From Actinomycetes bacterium (GTDB taxonomy: Bacteria; Actinomycetota; Actinomycetes; Propionibacteriales; Nocardioidaceae), in contig JAHEXN010000012.1 of NCBI GenBank assembly GCA_023252095.1, positions 1 to 22,994 of the forward strand: a stretch of DNA of 22,994 bases, written 5' to 3'. The position numbers and the translations under genes are program-made. Under the pieces are notes generated by a model. That model did no database searches. It was not told the DNA's origin and saw nothing but the letters and a program-made list of their open reading frames with translations. Positions within the stretch are counted from its first letter, which is position 1. Each line of letters opens with the position of its first letter. This document shows positions 9,226 to 16,843 of this stretch, piece by piece.

Positions 9226-9948
9226 TCACCACAGGCTCGGCAGGCGACCCATGAGGGGCCACAGGAAGCTCAGGTAGAGGGCGAACACGACCAGCACACC
9301 GATCACGCCGACCGCGTCGATCGCGGCGAGTGCGTGTCGGTGGTGCGCCGTCGTGACGTCGTCGGAGTCGACGACCTGGGTGCCCGCCAGACGATCGGCT
9401 AGGCCTCGGTCGGTCGGCAGCAGAAGCGGCACCAGGATCACCAGCACCGCCAGGTAGGCGAACGCGCCCACGTGCCAGGCCTCCGGGGTCAACCGGCGCA
9501 GCACCGTCGGGAGACCGATGGGCAGGACCGCGAGCGCCAGGTCCAGCAGCCCGACCGCCACGACGCCGCGCCACAGACCCCGGAGCCACCCCGAGGGACG
9601 GCCGGTGCGGACGTCGACGACCTGGAGCCCCGTGCGGTGCTTGCCGATGCTGTGGCCACGGATGCCCTGACGGACGCCGTTGTTCCAGAGGAGGAAGAGC
9701 TCCCCGGCGATCAGGCCGCTCAGGATCAGGCCGTCGGACAGGCCCACCGACCAGAACGTCTCGTCGTCCTCCCGCACGACCGCTGCCAGCGCGTAGAGCA
9801 ACGCCCCGACCGAGAAGGCCGAGCAGAACACGAGCGCGTCGTGCAGCAGCGCGTCGCGACGACGCTGGCGGACCGTCAGCGGCTCCTCGGGCAGCTCGAG
9901 CTCGTCGGCCTCGCTCGTGCCGCTGGTCTCCCACTGGCGCTCGCTCAT
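9226..9948 (-). CDS. RDD-family membrane protein
   Basis: A 240-residue membrane protein. The RDD family signs are RGHSIGKHRTGLQVVDVRTG, then LRGLWRGV with the arginine, and near the end of the domain the loop TDRGLADRLAGTQVVD, which carries an Asp-Arg pair. I count about five hydrophobic segments, starting with LVFCSAFSVGALLYALAAVV. The N-terminal about 35 residues are acidic and cytoplasmic. The last segment, LVVFALYLSFLWPL, lies beyond the RDD domain. Some RDD proteins act in ion or proton exchange, but most have no known role. The start ATG 9948 has only GGGAAA near it, so the start is moderately sure. It lies 31 bases after the zinc-ribbon membrane protein gene in the same direction and may be co-transcribed with it. 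Confidence 0.85.
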   Translation of the reverse strand: MSERQWETSGTSEADELELPEEPLTVRQRRRDALLHDALVFCSAFSVGALLYALAAVVREDDETFWSVGLSDGLILSGLIAGELFLLWNNGVRQGIRGHSIGKHRTGLQVVDVRTGRPSGWLRGLWRGVVAVGLLDLALAVLPIGLPTVLRRLTPEAWHVGAFAYLAVLVILVPLLLPTDRGLADRLAGTQVVDSDDVTTAHHRHALAAIDAVGVIGVLVVFALYLSFLWPLMGRLPSLW

Positions 9949-9979
9949 TTTCCCATCATGACCCCCGGGAGGGGTGATG

Positions 9980-12496
9980 TCATCGCATTGAACCGACGAA
10001 TCGCGCCACGGCGCGTCCGTCACGGACCCGGTCCTCCCACGTGATGCCGCCGATCAGCAGCAGCAGACCTGCGACGCCGATCAGCACCCACCGTGGGAGC
10101 GCCCAGCTGTACGGCGCGAGCTCGACCACTGCGATCAGCAGCAGCGCCGCTCCACCGAGCACGAACGGGGCCTTCCATCGCAGCGCCAGACCGAGCCCCA
10201 CGAGCGCGAAGGCGACGAGGCCCACGAGCAGGGCCCGGAGGGACACGGGATCCGCGACCGCCACGAGCGTGCTGGGCACCAGCGCTAGCGCGAGTCCCCC
10301 ACCGAGGGCGGCGAACGTGCTCAGGGACTCGTTGCGCCGGAGGGCCAGTGCTCCCACACCGAGGGCGACGACCGCGAACGGCACGGTGTACGCCTCGACC
10401 GTCGAGACGTCGGAGGCTGCGAGCCGCAGGATCCAGGCCAGACCGAGCAGGCCCGTACCGATCCACCTGACCCACCCACGGCCCGGGACGAGAAGGCCGA
10501 CCGCCACCGCCGTGACACCGGCACCCGTGCACCACGCGGCCAGCCAGGCCGCGTCGGCCGCGGCGGCTCCGCCCACGAGCGCAAGGACCGTGACGACGGC
10601 GCCGACGCCCTCGAACGGCAGGCCCGGCCGCCACCCCATCGGGGGCTGCTGGAGTCCCGTCCCGACGATCGCGAGCAGCAGGGCCACGACGAGCAGGATG
10701 CTGACCGACGGCCGGACGGCGAGATCGACGTCCGGATGACTCACCGCGAGGAGCGTCAGCAGCACGGTCCAGACGGCCGCGGCGAGCGTCGCGAGCGAGG
10801 CCACGACCTCGACGGAGCGCCGAACGACGGCGAGCGCGAGCAGGACCACGAGGCTGACGGACGCTGCGACGACGAGCCCGTCCCACGTCGGGACGACCAG
10901 GACGGGTGCCAGGGCCACGAGCGTGAGGCCCACGAGCTCCCACGCCTCGCCACACCATCGGGCCACGACAGCGAGGGCGGCACCGGCGACCACGACGAGC
11001 AGACCGAGGACCACGACGGGCGCACCGGTCTCGGCGAGGACGGCGAGTCCTGTCGTGGCGGCCACGAGCCCGGCGAGCACGAGAACCTGGCGTGCGGCTC
11101 GCCGTGCCAGGTCGTCCGGCCACCTGGTGACGACCCCCAGCGTGACCACGAGGCCCGCCCCGCCGACGTGCGCAGCCCACGGTGCGAGCCGACCGTCAGT
11201 CGTGAGGTCGCGTGTCTCCTGGAGGAAGGGGAGGTCCCGCGGTCCGCGGAACGCCTCGCCGAGGGCCGCGAAGACGGGAGCCAGTCCGCTGGTCCACCCG
11301 AGGACCACGAGCACGGCGAGCGTGCCGCCGCCGATCAGCAGGCCCGTCCCGACCGGACCGGTCGCCACCCGCGTGAGGAGACGAATCGCCGCCACGACCA
11401 CGACCATGACGGTCAGCCAGACGAACCACGCCTGACCGTCCAGCGGATCGGCCAGCGGCAGCGCGACCAGGAGCGCGACGAGGAGCGTCGTGCCGGCGAC
11501 GGCCGCCTCGCGGGCAGGACGCCAGGCGAAGGCTGCCGCGACGACGACCGTCACGAGGAGCAGCGGGAGGCCATGCGCCTCACCCACGTAGGACCCCAGG
11601 TCGCGATGTCCGGCGGCGTCGACCACGGCCGCGACAAGCATCGCCGCACCGGTGGCAGCACCGACGAGCCCGGCGATCGCCGACCACACCCGCTGCCGGA
11701 GCAGCTGGGCGAGCACGGCGACCGCGCTCGCGAGCAGCGTCAGGATCGCCAGGAGCCAGAACGCCCGCACGCCCACGCCGTCGAGCGCCTCCCCGACCGT
11801 CGCGACGACGGGCAGCAGAGCGAGCCCGGCCGCGACCTCGAGCGTCACGACGGGCCGTTCCGCCAGACGCCGCGAGGCCGCTCCGACCGCCGCGCTGGTG
11901 ACCGAGAGCAGGACCCACCAGGGCGCAGCGACCTGCCAGCCCGAGAGTCCGTCGAGTCCCAGGAGGCCGAGGCCGCACGCCGCGAACCAGTCGGCCGACA
12001 CGAAGCCGGCGAACACGAGCCAGAGCGCCTCGGTGGACCCCCGCAGGCCCCGGCGCAGGGCCCATCCGCCGGCGACGCCCACGAGGGCCGTGAGAAGCGC
12101 GAGGATCGCCGCACGCCCACCGATGCCGACGACGCTCCAGGCGAACGACACGAAGATGACCGCCGCCAGGACGAGCAGGGCCGCGCCGAGCCCCAGGATC
12201 ACCGAGCCGGCCGAGACCCCTGAACCCGCGGGAACCGCCGAGGCGGCCGGAGCGGCCATGAACGACGGGAAGGGCGGCGGTTCCACCGGCGCCGGCGGCG
12301 CGGAGGCAACCGGGGCCGGCGGGGGGACGACGGACCGGGCCCGCGCGGTCGCGACGAGCTCGTCGATCTGCTGGAGCCGCTCCCAGATCTGAGGGACCTC
12401 GGGCGCCTCGACGTCGAAGCCGCACACCGCGCAACGCAGCCGACCCTCGAGAACCGCGCGACAGTCCGGGCACCTCGTGGCATCGGCGTACTTCAT
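9980..12496 (-). CDS. Large polytopic membrane protein with N-terminal zinc ribbon
   Basis: An 838-residue protein I cannot name. Residues 9-25 form a zinc ribbon (CPDC then CAVC: Cys9, Cys12, Cys22, Cys25). A short predicted helix follows (about residues 35-55, WERLQQIDELVATARAR), then an Ala/Pro-rich linker to about residue 95. The rest is almost wholly hydrophobic; I count roughly 24-26 membrane segments. The first pair, beginning SVILGLGAALLVLAAVIFVSFAW, recalls DUF2157-type membrane proteins, and the repeated Gly/Ala/Leu/Val segments suggest internal duplication. The end, LIGGITWEDRVRDGR, is cytoplasmic and charged. The start ATG 12496 has a purine-rich GGGGAG six bases upstream; the frame beyond it is open but unsupported. 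It sits 31 bases after the RNA methyltransferase gene and before the RDD gene. Transport or membrane organisation are guesses only. Confidence 0.85.
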   Translation of the reverse strand: MKYADATRCPDCRAVLEGRLRCAVCGFDVEAPEVPQIWERLQQIDELVATARARSVVPPPAPVASAPPAPVEPPPFPSFMAAPAASAVPAGSGVSAGSVILGLGAALLVLAAVIFVSFAWSVVGIGGRAAILALLTALVGVAGGWALRRGLRGSTEALWLVFAGFVSADWFAACGLGLLGLDGLSGWQVAAPWWVLLSVTSAAVGAASRRLAERPVVTLEVAAGLALLPVVATVGEALDGVGVRAFWLLAILTLLASAVAVLAQLLRQRVWSAIAGLVGAATGAAMLVAAVVDAAGHRDLGSYVGEAHGLPLLLVTVVVAAAFAWRPAREAAVAGTTLLVALLVALPLADPLDGQAWFVWLTVMVVVVAAIRLLTRVATGPVGTGLLIGGGTLAVLVVLGWTSGLAPVFAALGEAFRGPRDLPFLQETRDLTTDGRLAPWAAHVGGAGLVVTLGVVTRWPDDLARRAARQVLVLAGLVAATTGLAVLAETGAPVVVLGLLVVVAGAALAVVARWCGEAWELVGLTLVALAPVLVVPTWDGLVVAASVSLVVLLALAVVRRSVEVVASLATLAAAVWTVLLTLLAVSHPDVDLAVRPSVSILLVVALLLAIVGTGLQQPPMGWRPGLPFEGVGAVVTVLALVGGAAAADAAWLAAWCTGAGVTAVAVGLLVPGRGWVRWIGTGLLGLAWILRLAASDVSTVEAYTVPFAVVALGVGALALRRNESLSTFAALGGGLALALVPSTLVAVADPVSLRALLVGLVAFALVGLGLALRWKAPFVLGGAALLLIAVVELAPYSWALPRWVLIGVAGLLLLIGGITWEDRVRDGRAVARFVGSMR

Positions 12497-12527
12497 GAAC
12501 GGCTCCCCTCCCCTCGACGGCTCCCGG

Positions 12528-13727
12528 CTAGGACGCGGCAGGACCCTCTGGTGTTCCCGTGACAGCATCCAGCACCACGACGCACTCCACGTGATGGGTC
12601 ATGGGGAAGAGCGCAAAGGCCCGGACGTCGCGGACGCGGTAGCCGAGGTCGCCGAACCGGGCGAGGTCGCGCGCGAGCGACGCGGGATCGCACGACACGT
12701 AGACGAGGCGCCGCGCACCGAGGCCGGCGATGTCGCGCACGGCCTTCTTGGCTCCGGCTCGCGGCGGGTCGAGCACGACGACGTCGGCGGAGCCCAGCGA
12801 GCGGACGACCCGCTCGGTGGCGCCCTGGCGGATCTCGGCCTGGGGAAGGTCGGCGAGATTGCGCCTGGCCTCCGCCGAGGCGACACGGTCCCACTCGACG
12901 CTGACGACCTGACCGGTCGGGCCCACCTGCTCGGCGGCGAACGCCGAGAACAGACCGACGCCGGCGTAGAGATCGGCCACCCGGTCGCCCGGCCGGATCT
13001 CGGCTGCGGTCAGCACAGCGTCGACGAGAGTCTCTGCAGCACGGGGATGCACCTGCCAGAACCCGGCCGCGGCGACGCCGAAGCGCCGGTGGTGGACCCG
13101 CTCGGTGATCCGCCGCGGTCCACTGACCCGGCGGCCGTCGGCGACGACGGCACGCTCACCGGTCGAGGAGAGCACGGCCTCGACGCGCTCGGCGCCCGGC
13201 GCCACGTCCCCGACGGGCGGCAGATCGGGATGCGCGATGCGGCATCGGTCGACGGGGACGACGTCGTGGGACCGGTGCGCGCGCAGGCCCAGTCGACCGT
13301 CGGGGGCGCGGGTGTACTGCATGCGCGTGCGCCACCCGAGCTCCGGCGCGACCTCCTCGACCTCGCCGTCCCAGTCAAGTCCCGCGAGGCGCTTCAGCTG
13401 CTCGCGGACGACGTCGCCGAGGAGCCGGCGCTGCGCGTCGGGGCGCACGTGCTGGAAGTCGCAGCCGCCGCAGCTCGTGGCCCAGGGGCACGGCGGTGCC
13501 ACCCGTTCTGGCGAGGCCTCGAGCACCTCCACCGCGTCGGCCCGCAGGAAGCTGGAGGTGCGGTCGGTGATGCGCAGACTCACCCGCTCCCCCGGCAGCG
13601 CGTGCCGCACGAACACGACCTGCCCGTCGAGCCGCGCGACGCAGTGGCCCCCGTGGGCGACGGACCCGACCTCGACGACCGGCAGCGGGTCGGACGACGT
13701 CGGCGGGTCGGACTCCACCTCACCCAC
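12528..13727 (-). CDS. TRAM-domain class I SAM-dependent RNA methyltransferase (RlmD/TrmA family)
   Basis: About 399 residues, counting from GTG 13727. A TRAM RNA-binding domain comes first (VVEVGSVAHGGHCVARLDG to about residue 65). A [4Fe-4S] site follows with Cys80, Cys86 and Cys89 (CPWATSCGGCDFQH) and Cys162 in VDRCRI. The Rossmann domain has the SAM motif VADLYAGVGLFSAFAA, then VLDPPRAGAKKAV, and the nucleophile Cys346 in YVSCDPASLARDL. HHVEC near the end holds the general-base glutamate. The family makes 5-methyluridine in 23S rRNA or tRNA; the exact target is not readable. The start overlaps the stop of the KimA-like gene by eight bases, so translation is probably coupled. A second GTG three codons later is possible. 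The pair matches Rv2689c/Rv2690c of M. tuberculosis as I recall it. Confidence 0.9.
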   Translation of the reverse strand: MGEVESDPPTSSDPLPVVEVGSVAHGGHCVARLDGQVVFVRHALPGERVSLRITDRTSSFLRADAVEVLEASPERVAPPCPWATSCGGCDFQHVRPDAQRRLLGDVVREQLKRLAGLDWDGEVEEVAPELGWRTRMQYTRAPDGRLGLRAHRSHDVVPVDRCRIAHPDLPPVGDVAPGAERVEAVLSSTGERAVVADGRRVSGPRRITERVHHRRFGVAAAGFWQVHPRAAETLVDAVLTAAEIRPGDRVADLYAGVGLFSAFAAEQVGPTGQVVSVEWDRVASAEARRNLADLPQAEIRQGATERVVRSLGSADVVVLDPPRAGAKKAVRDIAGLGARRLVYVSCDPASLARDLARFGDLGYRVRDVRAFALFPMTHHVECVVVLDAVTGTPEGPAAS

Positions 13728-15741
13728 GCCGGTCGCCGTCCTTCGGCGTGACCTCGATGCCGCGGCGCACGTCGCCGGCGAGCGGCCGGTCGCCTCGAGG
13801 CAGCACCAGTCCGGCCGAGCTGAGCTGGAAGGGGACGCTCGTGACCATGACACCGGGCAGGAAGAGGAGTCGACCCTTGAGCCGCAGGGCGGTCTGGTTG
13901 TGCAGGAGCTGCTCCCACCAGCGTCCGACGACGTACTCGGGGATGTAGACCGTGATGACGTCGCGGGGCGAGGCCCTTCGGCGCTCCTTGACGTACCGGA
14001 CGACGGGACGCACGAGCTCGCGGTAGGGCGAGTCCAGGATGACGAGCGGCACGTCCAGCCCACGACGCTCCCACTCGTCCTGGAGCGCTGCCGTGCCCTC
14101 GGCGTCGTACGACACCGTGACCGCCTCGAGAGAGCTCGGTCGCGACACCTTCGCGTACGCGAGCGCCCGCATCGTCGGCTTGTGCAGCTTCGACACCAGG
14201 ACGATGCCGTGCACACGGGACGGGAGGGTCACGTCGGCGTCGTCGATCTCGAGCTCGGTCGACACGTTGCGGTAGTGGCGTCGGATGCTTCGCATGAGCA
14301 CGAACAAGGCGACCATCGTCGCGATCGCGATCCATGCCCCGGCCAGGAACTTGGTGATCAGCACGATGACGAGCACCGTGCCGGTCATCGCGAGCCCCAC
14401 GGCGTTGACGACCCGCGACCGCATCATCTGGGAGCGTGCCGCCGGGTCGGTCTCGTCGGACAGCAGGCGGTTCCAGTGTCGGATCATGCCGAGCTGACTC
14501 AGCGTGAACGAGACGAAGACGCCCACGATGTAGAGCTGGATGAGCTTCGTGACCTCGGCGTCGAACGCCACGATCAAGGCGACCGCCGCGAGCGCGAGCA
14601 CCACGATCCCGTTGCTGTAGGCGAGGCGGTCACCGCGGTGGTCGAGCTGACGAGGAAGCCACCCGTCCCGGGCGAGGATCGAGCCGAGCACCGGGAAACC
14701 GTTGAACGCGGTGTTGGCCGCGAGCACGAGGATCAGCCCGGTGCAGGCGATCGTGAAGTAGAACAGCGGGGTCGCGCCGTACAGTGCATCGGCCAGCTGG
14801 GCGATGACCGTGTGCTGCTCGAAGTCGGGGCCCACCGGCTTGCCGTCGATCGTGAGCTGCTTCTCGGGGTCCTCGACGTAGCGCAGCCGCATCAGGTCGG
14901 CCAGCACGATGATGCTCATGAGCATCGTGACGGCGATCGTGCCGAGCAGGAGCAGCGTCGTGGCGGCGTTGCGACTCTTCGGCCGCCGGAACGCCGGGAC
15001 GCCGTTGCTGATCGCCTCGACACCGGTCAGTGCCGCACATCCGGACGAGAACGCCCTCGCGAGCAGGAACACCATCGCGAGGCCCGTGAACGACTCGTAC
15101 GGCGACTCCCCCACGACCTCGTAGTCGGCGCTCTCAGCCAGCGGCAGATCTCCCGTCAGGTACCGCACGTACCCCCAGGCCGCCATGCCCAGGATCGAGA
15201 CCATGAACAGATACGTCGGGATCGCGAACGCGGTGCCCGACTCCTTGGCGCCGCGCAGGTTGATCGCCATCAGCAGCAGCACGAGCCCCGTCGCCGCCAC
15301 GACCTCGTGGCCGCGCAGCCACGGCAGGGCCGACGTCGCGTTCTGGACACCCGAGGAGATCGACACCGCGACGGTCAGCACGTAGTCGACGAGCAGGGCG
15401 CTGGCCACCGTCAGGCCGGCCTGCGGGCCCAGGTTGACGGTCGCGACCTCGTAGTCGCCGCCGCCGCTGGGGTACGCCCGGACGTTCTGGCGGTAGCTCG
15501 CCACGACGACCAGCATGACCGCGACGACGCAGAGCCCGATCTTCCAGTTGAACGAGTAGGCCGACAGGCCACCCAGCGACAGCACCAGGAAGATCTCGTC
15601 CGGCGCGTAGGCCACCGAGGAGAGGGCGTCGCTCGCGAAGACCGGCAGAGCGATGCGTTTGGGAAGGAGCGTCTCGCCGAGCTGGGTGCTGCGCAGCTTG
15701 CGCCCGACGACGGCACGCTTGGCGACTCGAAGGATGCCCAC
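13720..15741 (-). CDS. KimA-like APC-superfamily permease (probable K+ importer)
   Basis: A 673-residue permease with about 12 membrane segments (to about residue 480) and a C-terminal cytoplasmic domain of about 190 residues. FASDALSSVAYAPDE near the N-terminus resembles the K+-binding first helix of Bacillus KimA; Asp38 and Tyr45 keep the seven-residue spacing of KimA Asp36 and Tyr43. The APC pattern continues with YPSGGGDYEVATVNLG and FSSGCAALTGVEAISNGVPAF. In Bacillus, KimA is a K+/H+ symporter held off by c-di-AMP; I infer the same class here. The older label, amino acid permease, is less likely. The start is GTG 15741: the family motif KRxALPVFASD follows shortly, and TACCAT plus six bases precede it, suggesting a leaderless message. 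The RNA methyltransferase gene overlaps its end. Confidence 0.82.
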   Translation of the reverse strand: MGILRVAKRAVVGRKLRSTQLGETLLPKRIALPVFASDALSSVAYAPDEIFLVLSLGGLSAYSFNWKIGLCVVAVMLVVVASYRQNVRAYPSGGGDYEVATVNLGPQAGLTVASALLVDYVLTVAVSISSGVQNATSALPWLRGHEVVAATGLVLLLMAINLRGAKESGTAFAIPTYLFMVSILGMAAWGYVRYLTGDLPLAESADYEVVGESPYESFTGLAMVFLLARAFSSGCAALTGVEAISNGVPAFRRPKSRNAATTLLLLGTIAVTMLMSIIVLADLMRLRYVEDPEKQLTIDGKPVGPDFEQHTVIAQLADALYGATPLFYFTIACTGLILVLAANTAFNGFPVLGSILARDGWLPRQLDHRGDRLAYSNGIVVLALAAVALIVAFDAEVTKLIQLYIVGVFVSFTLSQLGMIRHWNRLLSDETDPAARSQMMRSRVVNAVGLAMTGTVLVIVLITKFLAGAWIAIATMVALFVLMRSIRRHYRNVSTELEIDDADVTLPSRVHGIVLVSKLHKPTMRALAYAKVSRPSSLEAVTVSYDAEGTAALQDEWERRGLDVPLVILDSPYRELVRPVVRYVKERRRASPRDVITVYIPEYVVGRWWEQLLHNQTALRLKGRLLFLPGVMVTSVPFQLSSAGLVLPRGDRPLAGDVRRGIEVTPKDGDRRG

Positions 15742-15753
15742 GCGGTGATGGTA
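15742..15753 (-). promoter_or_regulatory. Putative -10 box of the KimA-like gene (leaderless)
   Basis: On the minus strand TACCAT (15753-15748) is followed by six bases and then GTG 15741, which places transcription start on the start codon. No Shine-Dalgarno is present. A clear -35 is missing. Confidence 0.4.
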
Positions 15754-15787
15754 GACCCGCTCGTGCCCGGGCTCAGGCCGCGTGGCG

Positions 15788-16756
15788 TCAGGTCGCGAAG
15801 GTCGTGTGCGTCCGGGTCGGGCGGCCGATCGCGGCGAGCTCGGCCAGCTGGGCCTCGTCGGGGACCCACGCGGCGGCCGCGACGTTGGCAGCGACCTGCT
15901 CGGGGCGCGAGACGCCGGCGATGACCGACGACACCGCGGGCTGGGCGGCGAGCCCACCGATGGCCAACGTCAGCAGGTCGATGTCGTGGGCGTCGGCGAA
16001 GTTCTGCAGCGCCTGGATCGTGTCCCAGTCGGCGGTCTCGAGGCGGTGGGCCTGGCCGTCGGCGGCGAGACGGGTGCCCGAGGGGGCTTCCTCGCCTCGG
16101 CGGTACTTGCCGGTCAGCAGGCCGTAGGCCAGCGGGAAGTACGGCAGCAGACCGATGTCGAGCGCCTCGCAGGCCGGGGCGAGCTCGACCTCGGCCGCAC
16201 GGTTGTAGAGCGAGTACTCGTTCTGGGCCGTCGCGAAGGTCGTGCTCCCGGCCACCGTGGCGCGCCAGTGCGCGTCGACGACCTCCCACGCGGCGAAGTT
16301 CGAGCACCCGACGGCGCGAACGAGCCCGTCCTGCACGAGCTCGTCGAGTGCCCCGAGCGTCTCCTCGATCGGGGTCAACCGGTCCGGGGTGTGCAGCTGG
16401 TAGAGGTCGATGTGGTCCGTGCCGAGACGGCGCAAACTCGCCTCCACCGCGGTGCGCACGTACGCACGCGTGCCGCGGCGCCCACCGTCGTCGCCGTTCA
16501 GACCCTGCAGCTCCATGCCGAACTTGGTCGCGACGACGACCTGCTCGCGGCGTCCCTGCAGAGCTGCCCCCAGCAGCTCCTCGCTGGCCCCGTACGAGTA
16601 GACGTCGGCCGTGTCGAAGAACGTGACGCCGGCGTCGAGGGCCGCGTCGACCACGGCACGGGTGCCGTCGGCGTCGACGCGAGCCCCGAACGCGTTGCAG
16701 CCGATCCCGACCGCCGAGACCTCGATGCCACTGTGTCCGAGCCGCTGTGTCGCCAT
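15788..16756 (-). CDS. Aldo/keto reductase
   Basis: A 322-residue cytoplasmic NADP(H)-dependent oxidoreductase with a TIM barrel. The catalytic tetrad is complete: Asp48 and Tyr53 in FFDTADVYSYG, Lys78 in VATKFG, and His122 in YQLHTPD. The cofactor end of the barrel includes SSVIAGVSRPEQV near the C-terminus, where the family binds the 2'-phosphate of NADPH. Length is normal. It is most like the general stress/voltage-channel-beta type AKRs of soil actinobacteria, and the substrate cannot be deduced. The start is ATG 16756, divergent from secDF with 87 bp between. TAACCT followed by seven bases lies directly before ATG, again the leaderless layout. It is 46 bases upstream of the KimA-like gene and may share its transcript, although that gene has its own -10-like box. 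Confidence 0.94.
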   Translation of the reverse strand: MATQRLGHSGIEVSAVGIGCNAFGARVDADGTRAVVDAALDAGVTFFDTADVYSYGASEELLGAALQGRREQVVVATKFGMELQGLNGDDGGRRGTRAYVRTAVEASLRRLGTDHIDLYQLHTPDRLTPIEETLGALDELVQDGLVRAVGCSNFAAWEVVDAHWRATVAGSTTFATAQNEYSLYNRAAEVELAPACEALDIGLLPYFPLAYGLLTGKYRRGEEAPSGTRLAADGQAHRLETADWDTIQALQNFADAHDIDLLTLAIGGLAAQPAVSSVIAGVSRPEQVAANVAAAAWVPDEAQLAELAAIGRPTRTHTTFAT

Positions 16757-16843
16757 GTCCTCGAGGTTACGGCCGGAGCGTTATGCTCCACCGACCGGCC
16801 GTTCGTGTCGGCCACCGCCCTGCCGACCGACGAAAGCCGATCG
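16757..16843. promoter_or_regulatory. Divergent promoter region, aldo/keto reductase and secDF
   Basis: The 87 bp hold TAACCT (16769-16764, minus) seven bases before the reductase ATG, and TATGCT (16782-16787, plus), a possible -10 for secDF. Inverted repeats are GGAGC-GTTAT-GCTCC (16775-16789), overlapping the secDF -10, and ACGGCCGG/CCGGCCGT (16769-16776, 16795-16802). GTCGGC/GCCGAC (16807-16812, 16822-16827) could form a hairpin in the secDF leader. None is proven. Confidence 0.45.

Noticed and set aside
9949..9979. Hairpin ACCCC-CGGGA-GGGGT (9961-9975) as a terminator between the zinc-ribbon and RDD genes
   Set aside because: Only a five-base stem, and the gap is 31 bases between co-directional genes. 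It could be a weak attenuator, but nothing beyond chance supports it.
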